A DNA stretch of 64,000 bases from Amborella trichopoda (lineage: Eukaryota > Streptophyta > Magnoliopsida > Amborellales > Amborellaceae), in NCBI RefSeq assembly GCF_000471905.2, contig NW_006498122.1:2045323-2109322 (forward strand), written 5' to 3'. Numbering within the stretch: the stretch's first letter is position 1; every line of letters starts with the position of its first letter. The notes under the pieces are model-generated. The model was given only the letters and a program-made list of their open reading frames with translations, made no database searches and was not told the origin of the DNA. Shown piece by piece: positions 47,550 to 59,205 of this stretch. The translations under genes and the position numbers were made by a program.

Positions 47550-48174
47550 TTTTTTTTTGATAATTAATCTCTGCTTTTTTTAACTTTTTTTTATCTTTGA
47601 ATTTTTTTTTTTCTTTTTTTTTTTTGAAGAGGGAGGGGGGAAAGGCCAGACAAAATGTGGCCCCAACTTGTTAGTGACAAGATGTGTGCTATTTTGTTGG
47701 GGGGAGAGGTGAAAGTGCTTCAACCTTTTGTGTGTGCGCGCGTGCGAGAGAGATTCCTAGCAAAAGAGAATTTGTTTGGCCCATAATTGGAGTTCCCTTG
47801 AAGAATCCATAGCTACTTATTTTTAAAAGAGCTTGGGGATTTTGAGTTTTTTTTAACATTTAGATTTTGCCTTCTAAAACTTGGACGGTCCCCTGTTCTA
47901 TCTTGTGTTGTAACTTCTTTGAAGTACAAAGAATGTGCAATTTTAACCCTTTTTTTAGGTTGGTGAGGTTTAAGAGGTCACATTCTTACAATTTGGGTCC
48001 CAAAAATATTCCTAGCACAACTTCTACAAATGTACAATATGCTCTCGCAACAGGCCCCCCCTGGCTGGCCCCTTCTCTCTCTAAAAACTTACATATAAAC
48101 GTCTCGCTTTCAAGAGAAAAAGCGAAAAGTACACTGACCCTATCCTTATTGTTTTATTGTCTAATTTAGAAACC
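47550..48174 (+). other. Peroxidase 3' flank, no further gene
   Basis: T-rich stretches (47550-47620), GA and GTGTGCGCGCGTGCG simple sequence near 47730, and presumed 3' UTR. No second peroxidase copy is visible. Confidence 0.4.
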
Positions 48175-48572
48175 GCACCCTTTATAATATGGGTGCAGTT
48201 GCCATACGGATGCATCCGTAGATCTAGAGGTAAGGTGCACCTTTAAATTTTATGATGGTATATAATTTTGATGTAAATTGTTATTGAGATTATCTCAAAT
48301 CTATTTTTATATCTAATTATAAAATTTTAAATTAAAAAATGGTTAAAATCAAGTAGATCTATAAATATATGAAAATCTTCAAAATGGACGGTGTAGATAA
48401 TATATTGTAAAATACATTATTTATGAGACTTAAAATATTTTTATTTTTCATGGTCATACATCTCGATAATCAATCAAATGGTTTTTAACATTAAAACTAT
48501 ATTTTCCGATGGATTTTTGAAGTGTATCCGTAGTTCGACATTATAAGGTTGCATCTTTATATAAACTTTTCC
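48175..48572 (-). mobile_element. MITE family A copy (reverse), left arm of an inverted pair
   Basis: It runs from AACCGCACCC to CTTTATATAAACTTTTTCC. The internal blocks TATAATTTTGATGTAAATTG and GATGGATTTTTGAAGTGTAT are the reverse complements of those in the next copy. Confidence 0.8.
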
Positions 48573-48595
48573 TTATAATATTTACCTTTTCTCTA

Positions 48596-48998
48596 TGGAA
48601 AAAGTTTATATAAGGTTGCCAACATAAAATATAGAATTACATATGCATCTAAAAAATCCATCGAAAAATATTGTTTTAATGTTGAAAAACGCTCTAATTG
48701 ATCATCTCAACAGCGAGATGTATGAATATTAAAAAAAAAAAAAGATTTTGAGTCCCAAGAATAGTGCATCTTACAACACATTATCTAGACCGTTCATTTC
48801 AAGATTTTCATATGTTTATAGATTGCTTAATTTTAACCATTTGTGGAGTTTAAAATTTTATAATTAGATATGAAAATAGATTTTGAGAAAATCTTAAAAA
48901 AAAAAAGTTTGTACCAAACTTGCTTATTATGATAAATTTTGGATTGGAGGTAAGCTTTAATTGGATTGTTTAAGATTGCAACTTTATAGAAATCACAC
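48596..48998 (+). mobile_element. MITE family A copy (forward), right arm of an inverted pair
   Basis: It starts GGAAAAAGTTTATATAAGG and ends AGATTGCAACTTTATAGAAA + TCACACCC. It lies head to head with the copy at 48175-48572, about 25 bp apart. Confidence 0.8.
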
Positions 48999-49689
48999 CC
49001 TTAATTTTTTTTCTAATAGCTCCTTCATATAAATAGAGAATTTGGATGTCTTTTTTGACCTACTTGTAAAGAGAGAGAGAGAGAGAGGGTTCAAGGGAAT
49101 TTGGGAGAAAGAGAGAGAGGGAAGGAGGGGTTTTGCATGTGAGGAAGAGGAAGAGAAAGAGAAGATGACTAAGTCAATAATGAAAAGAAACAAATGAGGA
49201 AAATGTCATTTTGTTTTAATTTGGATGGAGCCCATAGACTTTCTATTGACTTGTTTATTTAATACTTTAATTAGAAAGAGAATATATCTCTTTTCCTAAG
49301 AACGATGTGACTTTCAAATGGTTCACTGAGTAACCTCTCTCTTCTTTGGATGTAAACATCTCTCTAGGAAAAAGTGTAAGTTGCATTGGGTTGGTTGATG
49401 AAGATATATGTCCCGTCTTTTTCATGGGATCAATGAAAGTTACATAACTCTTAACAGCAACTGGTAACCAATGGCAACAATTCTTTTACCTTGGAGAATG
49501 TTCCACATATTCATTTATTCCACTTGGAAGTCTTATTAAATTGGGACAAATCTTTTTGCATATTCCTTCTTGGAGCTATCTCCATCATTAAATGCCCACA
49601 TGCCTATATACTTAATTTTTATTTTAATAGGGAATTTGTTGGGTGGCATGCCCATCGTATTTAACTATTAAAAACAATAAAAGCCACAA

Positions 49690-50130
49690 TTAGGGGTGAC
49701 AATGGGCCCATGCTAGTTTACTTGACATGGATCCGGTTGGATCTGGGTCCGCTTGTCTTAACCGAACTTGAATGAGTCGGAGTATATTCTTGACTTAATC
49801 AGGCTTAATTGGTTAGTGTTTGATTATTTACAACGCTACGTCTTAAGCTCAATTCCTAAGTAAGGGTCCTCCCCTATTGACTCACCCCAAAATATGCGAG
49901 AGAGAAAAAGAGGTTTTGCAGGTTAAGAGGTTCAAATCCACTTGTTTTGAACCCGAGTGAGTCTTGTTCACTTAACCGGGTTAAACCAACCTGAACCAGT
50001 TTGTGTGTTTATGGAGAGAGAGAGAGAAGAGAGAGAGAGAAACCCTATTTTACCTAACCCGACCAAGTCTATGTATACCAATGGCCCAGGGGTCTACCAT
50101 GGGCCCAGCTAGGTCAGGCTCAACCAGACC
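49690..50130. mobile_element. GGCC-rich repeat, family G
   Basis: The start 'TTAGGGGTGACAATGGGCCC' and the later GGGCCCAGCTAGGTCAGGC enclose AT-rich sequence with GAGAGA runs. The same start occurs at 63904 near the window end. Confidence 0.55.
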
Positions 50131-50299
50131 CATTAAATTAAATGGAGAATACCAAGAGATCAAATTTGTATTCATTGGCTGGTGACTATTTACGCATCTT
50201 TTTGGAAGGTCAAAAAAGCAACGCCATAGTTTTCAATGTTAAATGATTGAGAAATAAAAAGGGCACTATGGACCAGTTTACCTGTACTCAAATATTTAA

Positions 50300-50690
50300 A
50301 AAGGAAAAAGTTTTTATAAGCGTGAGGCCCCAAACAATGAAATTAAGACACACATAAAAAATTCACTAGAAGAAGTTATTTCAATGTCCAAAAATTATCA
50401 AATCGGTCATCTTGACCTCAAGATGTATGGGCATAAGAAAAATTAGATTTCAGGACTTGAAAATGGTCTATCTTGTAATGCATTTTCTAGACCGTCAATT
50501 TTCAAGTGTTTATAAATCTGCTCGATCTACACTAATTTTAAAGCTTTAAATTTTATAATTAGAGATAAAAATAACTTTTAAAGATGTCATTAAGATTTCC
50601 AGTACTGAAACAACATCTTTCGACTCTAATTGAAAATGTATCTCACTTTGATTGTTTAAGGCCTCGGCCTAATACAAACAACACCCATTT
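50300..50690 (+). mobile_element. MITE family A copy (forward)
   Basis: GGAAAAAGTTTTTATAAGCG ... TAGACCGTCAATTTTCAAGT ... AGATTTCCAGTACTGAAACA ... CCTAATACAAACAACACCC. It is clearly the same family as at 20.6 and 57.4 kb. Confidence 0.8.
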
Positions 50691-51500
50691 AAAATAGTCC
50701 AGGCTACTTGGTATCACGTGAGTTTAAGGGAACCAACAATTGCTCGATTCTCTTGAAATTTTAATTTTTCTAATATATTTATACACCGATTAGACTTGAG
50801 AATCACCAAAGTTGGATCTAGTGGAATCCGAATCGACCCTCTTTGGATTTCAAGTCCGATTCCGTCTCTAAGCTAAAAAAATTAACCCGGATCACCCTTT
50901 ATCAAAATAGATTTGCGTAATCCTTTGAAATTATTTTCCCATTTTTACTCATAAATATATGTTTTATTTTTTAATTTTACTTTCTCAGTTTTCCTCATAT
51001 GTCGAGAGAAATAGTGAAGAAAATGTCAAGTGCAAGACTGAAAGCAACTTACATGTGATTCCATGGTCCCTACAATTTAGAAAATCCTCAACCTTTCTAG
51101 AATATGACTATAATACCTCTCTCAAAAATGCAATATCTCTAGTCAGCCCCTTACACACAAACGACCAAATTACCCTCAATCTGTTTGGTCAGGCCAAAAG
51201 TTCAGCAAACATTACCAAGACAAAAGTTAATTATAAGCAAAAAAAATTTGGAAAATTATCATTAAAATGGTTGGACCATCTTAATGAGTTAGTTAATTGG
51301 TCAAATCAACAATGGGTAACCTCAATAAATGAGTTGATTGGTCAAATCAACAATTTAATCACATAACAATTTATTTTTTTAAAGGTGTCTCATTTAGATA
51401 CCTCCATAAAATTAAAATTAGTCAAATTATCCTCATTCTGAAGTATTGAGAGCATTTTAATAGCTGGATCGAACTTAAGTCACTCAAATGGAGAGGGCTG
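50691..51500. other. Intergenic, small unrecognised open frame
   Basis: A plus-strand open frame of about 135 codons at 50959-51366 contains two imperfect copies of LNELVNWSNQQWVTSINELIG-like text (51280-51360), produced by a short DNA duplication (GAGTTAGTTAATTGGTCAAA / GAGTTGATTGGTCAAATCAA). It has no recognisable domain and its composition looks non-genic, so it is not called as a gene. Confidence 0.3.
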
Positions 51501-51504
51501 CAGC

Positions 51505-51850
51505 CTTATTTTGATAAGTAAAAGCCCCACGCCATAACTCATCGAAAATTCCAATTCAAGCATTAGAAAACCTTTTCATGTTCTCCATATGGGCAATTTA
51601 GTTGTGAATAAAAAAAAAAAGATTTTAAGTTCTAAAAATAATATATATTGTAACAAATTTTTTAGATCATCCATTTCATCGTAAAAATAAATATTCAGAT
51701 TAGTGCCATTTTTTTAGTTTCAAATTTTATTGTTGGAGTTAAAAAATGATTTTAGAGCCATCATATAGATTTCTGTTGTCGGAAGTGCTTTCCATATAAG
51801 GATTTGAGGTGGGGCTTTATTTTGTTTTCATAAAATTTAGGACTTATCAT
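51505..51850 (+). mobile_element. MITE family A, subfamily 2
   Basis: Shared with 52140-52495: 'AAGATTTTAAGTTCTAAAAA', 'CATCCATTTCA', 'GAGCCATCATATAGATTTC' and 'GAGGTGGGGCTTTATTTTGTT'. It is a diverged branch of family A. Confidence 0.55.
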
Positions 51851-52139
51851 CTCGAAAAAAAGAATAAGAGATATGCCGGTAATTAGAAGGAAGAAAGATT
51901 CCTCGTGTATCATCATCTGAAGCAGAACTATGAATGGGAGCTACCTGAAATTTCATCCCTTAAATAATGCATATATTACTTTTTTGGGTTCCAAATTATT
52001 AATATATTTCATTAGCTAAAAACAATATTTCAGGTTTGAAACATGAAGGAAGTGGAAGCATTTTGGTAAATTTGGGACCTATTAGGTTACCCATGCCAAA
52101 AACAACTTATGCACCCCAATTTTATTTTGGATTCCATGG

Positions 52140-52500
52140 ATACGACTTTCTAATAAACCACAACTCATCAATAATTGTAATTCAATAGATGGAAAACCTT
52201 TACATCAATCATCTTGACTTGGACAGCATTGTGGTTGTGAAAAAAATTAAGATTTTTAAGTTCTAAAAAAAAAGTATATTGTAATAAATTATCTAAACCA
52301 TCCATTTCACCCAAAAACTAAGAATTCATAAACATGCAAAATCTACATACATTTTTACCTTCAAAATTTATTGTTTGGGTTGAAAATTGATTTGAGAGCC
52401 ATCATGGAGGTTTCCGTTAATAAGTGTTTTTTCAAGTGAGGATTTGAGATGAGGCTTTATTTTGTTTTCATAAAACCTAAGCTTTATAGAAACTTCATCT
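52140..52500 (+). mobile_element. MITE family A, subfamily 2
   Basis: This is a second copy in the same orientation as 51505-51850, ending CTAAGCTTTATAGAAACTTC. Confidence 0.55.
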
Positions 52501-52734
52501 AATATAAAAAACAAAAGATTTCAACGTGCAAGTGAAAACCCAGATTGGAAGAGGCCAACTACCAATGAAATAATGGCAACTCGAAGTTGCATCAGTTCAC
52601 ATAAATCATAATCCCAAACAACAATAAGAATGATTTTCATACGAAGAAAAAGAGAGGAAAGCTGACCATCACTCACACAACTACGTTACATTAAAGAGCT
52701 TATATCGGCTTAAACAACTCTTCACTCACTGAAT

Positions 52735-52922
52735 ACTATCTCCCTCTCCCTCTCTCTTCTCTCTCTCTCTCTCTCTCTCATTCACATTTGAATATCCCCT
52801 CTCTCTCTCTCTCTAAGCAATTCACATTTGAACACCATCTCTCTGTCTCTCATGGAATTCAAACCTCACCATCTCAACCAAGTGAAATGTGAATACCATC
52901 GCTCTCACTCTCACTCTCACTC
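52735..52922 (-). repeat. CT-rich low-complexity 3' flank of the LRR kinase
   Basis: (CT)n blocks and a CTCTCA/CTCACT hexamer array reach to within a few bases of the kinase stop codon. 'ATTCACATTTGAA' is repeated at 52779 and 52820. This is the 3' UTR on the minus strand. Confidence 0.6.
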
Positions 52923-54163
52923 TCACGGTGTCTGCACATTTGAGTCCTTTGATCGGTTATCCTCTGAACTCGGCCTATTCTCTGAATCTGACTGCTTTAC
53001 ATCCTCCACCATCTTCACCACCTCTGACATCTTCGGCCTCAAATCCGGCACCCTTGCAACACAAGCCATAGCCACCTGCAACATCTGAACCATTTCCTCC
53101 TCTATATTCTGATACCTCATGAGCTCAACATCAAAAACCTCAGCTGTCCACTCTTCTCTCACTACACTTTGAACCCATCTTGGCAAATCAGCAATATCCT
53201 CACTTCCTTGTGCTTGGGCTTGGTGAGCTTGGGCTGGTGATTTACCAGTCAAAAGCTCGAGTAAGAGGACACCGAAGCTATAGACGTCAGACTTTTGGGT
53301 GGCCCTCCGGGTTTCTAGGGTTTCAGGAGCCCTATAGCCTGGAGCCCGGGGGTGAGGTCCAGGGGCAGGGGGGCTCATGAGTGGGGCTAGACCAAAGTCG
53401 GAGACTAAGGGTTCAAGTTCAGGGGTGAGGAGGATGTTGGAGGATTTGATGTTGCCGTGAGTGAATTTTCCGCCACCAATGTCCGAGTGGAGATGGGCAA
53501 TGCCTCGGGCGGCACCGAGGGCGATACGTACACGGGTATCCCAGTCGAGTGGGGTGCGTTCCGCGCCGCGATTTCCTGGTTTAAGGGGGTTTTCAGGGGG
53601 CAGAGAAAGAAATCATTAAAAAATAGATGTGTTGTGGAAGAGGGAAGACTCTTGATTGCAGGCTTTGCGCCACTAAATTGTGTAGTTGCTAAGCATATGT
53701 GTCAGTGTTTGAAAAATCGAACCGGCCTTGGAAACAAGCCAATGGCTGGTTCCGAGTAACCAGTAGACCGGCTGGTTTCGATTGGCCTAACTGGTCTCGT
53801 CCTGGCTGGTCAAAAAAAGTGTTAAAAAAATATGAAAAGTATATTTAAAACATTATTAAACAAAGTACATCCAAATGAACTTGATGGTTGAACATGAGTG
53901 GAAAAAATGGATTTTAAAATATAGATTAACTCTCGGGGGAATTTTTGAAATTTTTCAGAAAGGGAAAAATGCAAAAATAAGTATTCATGCAAGAATATTT
54001 AAAAAATCATTACAAACAAATCCCTTATTTTTGGGGATTTTATACAATTTTTTTAAAATACCCAACCTGATCACTCAGGCCGGCCAAAACCGAAACCGGC
54101 CCGTGGACAATTCCGATCTTACCAGCCGATTTTGATTTGAACCTGGGCGATATTACATTAACT

Positions 54164-54196
<33 letters not shown>

Positions 54197-55509
54197 CAGT
54201 GCTGAGCAAAAAGTAACATACCATGAAGGAGAGTCGAAAGGTTGCCAGTGGGCACGTAATCATACACAAGCAGCTTCTCATCCTTGGAGTAATAATACGC
54301 CCTTAAAGGAATAACATTGCGATGTTTCCCCACCCTCCCAATCATCTCCATTTGCCCTTCAAACTCTCTCTTCCCAACAACCACCTCCTTCAATCTCTTC
54401 ACAACAACTGTAGTCCCATCTTCTAAAACTGCTTTGTACGCAGTTCCAAAACTCCCTTTCCCTAAAACTTCAGCCGAAGCTCTCAACAAATCTTCGAGAT
54501 CAAAAGTATAAGAACACCCCTCGAAAAACACCAGTTTGTTCTTCTCTCCCTCTTGTGCAGAGACCCCAAACTCGTCCTTTGGCCTCTCTCCCTTCTTTCC
54601 AACCTTCACCTCTCCATTTGAGTCTTCTCCTTTGTTTTCTTTTACACAAAACACTAGAAAAACGGCCGCTATCAAGAAAAGCAGTGCCGCACCTCCAACA
54701 CCTATTGCGACTATGGCCCCGGTGCTTATCTTCTTCTTAGATGGGGGTTCGTGAGGAGGCGAGAGGGGGATTGGAATGAAAGGAGAGGGGGAAGGAGTAG
54801 GAAGAACTGGAGTGCATTGGAGTAAGAGAGGCGGACCGCACAGAAATGGGTTACCTAAAAAGGAAGAATTCGAAAAATTTTGGAGGGAAATTGGGATAGA
54901 GCCATTGAGTTGGTTGTAACTAAGATTCAAATGCTTGAGCTTAGGGAGATCGACATCAGGGATGGATCCCATGAGAGAGTTGTTTTCAAGGAACAATCCA
55001 GTGAGTTGGGTGAGGTTTCCAATTGTTTGAGGGATTTTTCCAACAAAATCATTGTTTGAAAGATCAATTTGGGTGAGATTTGTAGAGAGATCAGATGGAA
55101 TCTCACCTGAAAAGTTGTTTCGTTGGATATAAAGGTAGCGCAGAGAGGGTAGAGCCAATATTTCAGGTGGGAAATTTCCACGGAGGAGATTGGATCTTAG
55201 GCTTAGGGTTTGGAGAGAGGTGAGGTTGGAGATTGTGTTGGGCGGAATTGGGCCTGAAAGCCCAACCCCGGGGAGTCGTAGAGCTATAACGTGGGTTTTC
55301 TCGGGGTTGCATGTTATGCCTGTCCATGAAGGGCAAATGGGGATCAATGGACTCCAATTAAGTTTCCGGCCATGGGGCACTTCTTTTGCAAAGGCAAGGA
55401 GTGCTTGTTCATCAGAATTTAGATCAGCAGCTGCTTTAAAAGTAGACTGGAAAATGAGAATGAAGAAAATGTAAAAAGAACAGCGGATTTTGGTTGTTGG
55501 GTTTCTCAT
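52923..55509 (-). CDS. LRR receptor-like kinase, subfamily III, probable pseudokinase (2 exons)
   Basis: Exons 54222-55509 and 53576-1 down to 52923 (52923-53575) join through CATG|GTATGT...AAACCAG|GAAA to 646 residues. Order: signal peptide (about 1-28), LRR N-cap with paired Cys (CPSWTGITC, 59-67), about five leucine-rich repeats (75-215), a Pro-rich juxtamembrane part (233-257), a membrane span (262-288), and a kinase domain (about 345-615). The Gly loop GKGSFG (350-355), Lys371 in [11 protein letters not shown] at 489-491 and YRAPE are present. The catalytic loop reads THGNIKSSN instead of HRDLK..N. Plant subfamily III receptors such as At5g58300 share HGN and the same layout and are listed as probable inactive kinases, so signalling is likely by scaffolding with an active co-receptor at the plasma membrane. 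An acceptor TTGCAG|GTTAATC at about 55587 suggests a leader intron. Confidence 0.94.
53576..54221 (-). other. LRR kinase intron, carrying a small repeat
   Basis: A 646-bp intron. 53710-53810 and 54065-54130 contain inverted ACCGGC/GCCGGT-rich motifs (AACCGGCCTTGG, GGCCGGCCAAAACCG), so a MITE probably fills most of it. A (GA)n run lies next to the donor (54167-54197). Confidence 0.6.
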
Positions 55510-56400
55510 TGAAGCTGGTGTTCTCAAGGGATAATTGGTTTATTTAACAACTGGGTCTCCAGTTTTCTCAGTCTCTTCTTGATTAACCTGCAACCAGAGA
55601 AAATATCATAGTATATGAGAAGGAATGCCGATGAAGATTTTCAAGAATATCAATAACGAGAAGTATACCATTCTGATGGACAATGGTAAATGGGTAATCC
55701 AAGGCTAAAGCAGCCATCAGTTCCCACTGATGGACAGCAGGTGATTAACTAGAGTAGGGACCATGGCGGCATACAAGTGGGTGCAGTTTATCTAAAGCAT
55801 CATTTGCAAGAAACGGAGGGTTGATTTCACCTGGAGTACTTTATACCATAATCCATTGGACTTGGAGTATGGTTCAAGGTCCCTGTGTAAATCTTTTTGG
55901 AATTAGAAAGCAGCCTTATGGTGAATCAGATGGGTCATCAGCAGTTTTGTTGGTTCACATATTGATAATATTACTGCATGGAAGGCATGGAATTACAGTA
56001 AAACCCCTGGAAAAGTTCACAATAGTCTATATAATATATTGGAATGACTGTTGCCATTGCAGATTGAGATAAGCCTATTCTAGGTATTTGATTTGAATGG
56101 AGTCACTTTGATTAGAAATTTGTGTCCATCAGGATTATCAGAACAATCCATATGATTTGTTACTTGAGTTTAATGCCCGAGGAGAAGCCCATTTTGAAAT
56201 GAGGTGCTTGTAAATCTAGTAAAAGAGTGTTATCTTCAAAAAGAAACGAACAAAAGAGGTGTGACTATGCTCAATTATAAAAGGAAAATGACCAAGATAT
56301 TCCAACTTTTCCATTTCTTATTGCGTACGAACCTTAGAGCAAAAAGTGTAGGCGATTTGAATCCTTGGAAGAGACCAGATTATCCTGCAATTTGGAAAGA
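55510..56400. other. Kinase upstream region
   Basis: This holds the leader exon piece (55510-55587) and presumably the leader intron and promoter further up. A TATA box could not be picked with confidence. No other gene is seen. Confidence 0.35.
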
Positions 56401-56401
56401 G

Positions 56402-56596
56402 TAATGATCCTATATGACCCTTCCCCACCCATGTGTGTAGGACCCCAAAAGATCACCGTTAAAGTTGACACGGATCTCTAGAAAAATTATCATATGGGTG
56501 TGGGACATGACTTTTCTATAGATCCGTGCTAAATTTAATGGTGATCCTTTGGGGTCCTACACACATGGGTGGGAGAGGGTCCTATAGGATCATTTC
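56402..56596. mobile_element. Foldback MITE with about 80-bp inverted arms
   Basis: The left arm AATGATCCTATATGACCCTT ... GGACCCCAAAAGATCACCG ... GACACGGATC and the right arm GATCCGTGC ... GGTGATCC..TTTGGGGTCC ... AGGGTCCTATAGGATCATT pair over almost their whole length around a short centre (about 56483-56520). Confidence 0.85.
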
Positions 56597-56657
56597 TCAT
56601 TTGGAAAATGATCTCATTTTCAAGATAAGGTTAATGTGCTACATGAACCAGGCTATA

Positions 56658-56905
56658 TATATATATATGGAAGCCACTACACAATGCCAATAGGCGAAAA
56701 TGAACTGTGTTTTTGCCCATAGGCTCGGCGCTGTGCGATTTTTTTTGGACGGCATGGATTAAAAGACCGCAACGGATATAACATGTCTATGGCGGTATTT
56801 TTTCATGCAAAAAAACACAGGAAACAGCCACAGCTCCCGTAGATCCATGGAGGTTTTTAAGGCAAAACCGCAACAAATATAGCATGTCCGTAGCTGGGCG
56901 AAACA
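56658..56905 (+). mobile_element. Family F element, second copy, cut by the gap
   Basis: It follows (TA)n and shares ATAGGCGAAAATGAACTG, GCCCATAGGCTCGGC, GGACGGCATGGATTAAA and GGCTCCCGTAGRTCCATGG-type blocks with 21628-21905. Its palindromes are partly decayed. The right end is lost in the N run. Confidence 0.65.
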
Positions 56906-57417
56906 NNNNNNNNNNNNNNNNNNNNNNNNNNNNNNNNNNNNNNNNNNNNNNNNNNNNNNNNNNNNNNNNNNNNNNNNNNNNNNNNNNNNNNNNNNNNNNN
57001 NNNNNNNNNNNNNNNNNNNNNNNNNNNNNNNNNNNNNNNNNNNNNNNNNNNNNNNNNNNNNNNNNNNNNNNNNNNNNNNNNNNNNNNNNNNNNNNNNNNN
57101 NNNNNNNNNNNNNNNNNNNNNNNNNNNNNNNNNNNNNNNNNNNNNNNNNNNNNNNNNNNNNNNNNNNNNNNNNNNNNNNNNNNNNNNNNNNNNNNNNNNN
57201 NNNNNNNNNNNNNNNNNNNNNNNNNNNNNNNNNNNNNNNNNNNNNNNNNNNNNNNNNNNNNNNNNNNNNNNNNNNNNNNNNNNNNNNNNNNNNNNNNNNN
57301 NNNNNNNNNNNNNNNNNNNNNNNNNNNNNNNNNNNNNNNNNNNNNNNNNNNNNNNNNNNNNNNNNNNNNNNNNNNNNNNNNNNNNNNNNNNNNNNNNNNN
57401 NNNNNNNNNNNNNNNNN
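56906..57417. other. Assembly gap (N)
   Basis: A run of about 512 Ns between a family F element and a family A element. Confidence 0.99.
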
Positions 57418-57800
57418 TATAGAGCTGAGGCTCTCAACAATCAAATTTGAGCCTACCTCAAAAATTTCATTAGAAGAGGTTGTTTTGATGCCCACATGTC
57501 TTCAAATTTATCATCTCGACATCAAGATGCATGGACAAGAGAAAAAAGAGGATTTCGAGTTTTGGAAATAGCGCATTTTGTAACGCATTTTTTTACCGTC
57601 AATTTTCAAGATTTTCAAGTATTCATAGATCTATCGATTTACACTATTTTTGAAGCTTTAAACTTTATAAATAAATATGAAAATATATTTTAAGGCTATC
57701 ACAAAGATTTCCAGTAGTGAAACCACATTTCTCGACATATTTGAAGGTAGGTTCTAATTTGATTGTTTAGAGCCTAGGCTCTATACAAACCGCACCCATA
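57418..57800 (+). mobile_element. MITE family A copy (forward), adjacent to the gap
   Basis: TATAGAGCTGAGGCTCTCAA ... CATCAAGATGCATGGACAAG ... TTTGAAGGTAGGTTCTAATT ... GAGCCTAGGCTCTATACAAA + CCGCACCC. It is highly similar to 20556-20930. (TA)n(TG)n microsatellite sequence follows at 57801-57855. Confidence 0.8.
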
Positions 57801-57843
<43 letters not shown>

Positions 57844-59019
57844 CGTGTGTGTAGATGTTTGAGAGAGATATGTTTTTCCGGAACAAAATCCAAGAAATCT
57901 GCAAAGATATTAACATGAAAAGAAATTTGAAAGACTCTCCCATAAACCATCAATTCAGATTTAGTCTTTTCAGAAAATATGTAGGCTTTCTCTTGTCTGA
58001 GGATATACCAGAGTGAGGGGCATAAGTGTCAATCCAGGAAACTGGGGGCACTCTAGATATTCTGAATATATCTAGGGACATGCAGTCCCATTTTCCAAGG
58101 ATAACAAAGGGATCCCTTTGATAATTGATCTTTTCTTTTCTTTTTCTCCACTGCTCAGTGCACTAGTATCAGCTATTTTTTTATAGCTCTCCACAAAGAT
58201 GACTTTGAGAAGGAAAGGTACCAAGTTTTTCTCATACAAAGCCCCAGGTTCCCATAATGGTGCTTAATCAAGCATTAGAAATGACAATCTGAGAAAAAAG
58301 TCCAAAGTAAAAGCAAAAGGTATCCAAGAATTTCTGCAACAGAATTATGAGGCTAAGGCTAACTTTAAAAAAGAAAATGAACACAAGCAACTGTCTACAG
58401 AAAAGTAAAGTAATGGATTTCCAAACACTGGATTTCCTTTAATAGTTTTCTCCTTTTCATTTTCTCAATAGAGATAAAAGAAAGAAAGGTTGCCATGAAA
58501 ACATAGAGTTCTCTCTTAGCAACAGTAGAAACCGTTGAGCTGATATTGATCAACTTTTTGAAATTATTTCATTTTAAAGTTGAACAATCAATGAGGGAGT
58601 ACAGTGTGTCTTTGACCTTTAATGTAGGGCCACTACTTTATTAAAAAAAAAAAAGCAGATGCTTTAAAAAATTGGGGTGTTTTCCTTCTTTCAAGGGGAA
58701 AAATGATGTTCCTTCATTTTGAAATGATATTTGGTCCCATATTGATGATCTCCCTTGAAACCCACCGAAAAAACATGAGCAAGGAGGAATTGCCGAAGTG
58801 TTAAAGAGAAATATGGTCCCTTTTCTTCAAAATGAAGGCCCATGTCATCTCTGAGAGAAAAAGAAAGAGATGAAGGGCTCGTATATATTTCTGTTACATG
58901 TAGGGTTTCTCGGAAAAACCGATTACCTCATCTCTCACATAGTATGTGTTCTCTTTGCAAAATCTCATGGTCTTATATTTTGACTTCATGGCAAATTACA
59001 GAATTTCTTTCAAAATACC
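57801..59019. other. Intergenic, no gene recognised
   Basis: Microsatellite sequence (57801-57855), then AT-rich DNA without a supportable exon or RNA gene. Confidence 0.35.
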
Positions 59020-59205
59020 ATTGCTCCAATCTTATTTTTGGTTCAATAAAATCTCCCATTTCAGTGAAGAATAAACTGAAATAGCTCCAATCTTATTTTC
59101 GGTTCGATAAAATCTCCCATTTCAGTGAAGAATAAACTGAAATAGCTCCAATCTTATTTTTGGTTCAATAAAATCTCCAATTTCAGTGAAGAATAAACTG
59201 AAATA
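59020..59205. repeat. 61-bp tandem repeat, 3 copies
   Basis: Units starting TGCTCCAATCTTATTTTTGG at 59021, 59082 and 59143 are nearly identical, each ending TCAGTGAAGAATAAACTGAA. Confidence 0.9.

Noticed and set aside
50959..51366. 135-codon open frame as a new gene
   Set aside because: No start context, domain or splice evidence; it contains a local DNA duplication and its composition matches the surrounding non-coding DNA.
54317..54754. Plus-strand frames opposite the LRR kinase first exon
   Set aside because: Shadows of the kinase coding strand.
56787..57495. Long frames across 56.8-57.5 kb
   Set aside because: They are mostly N characters from the assembly gap.
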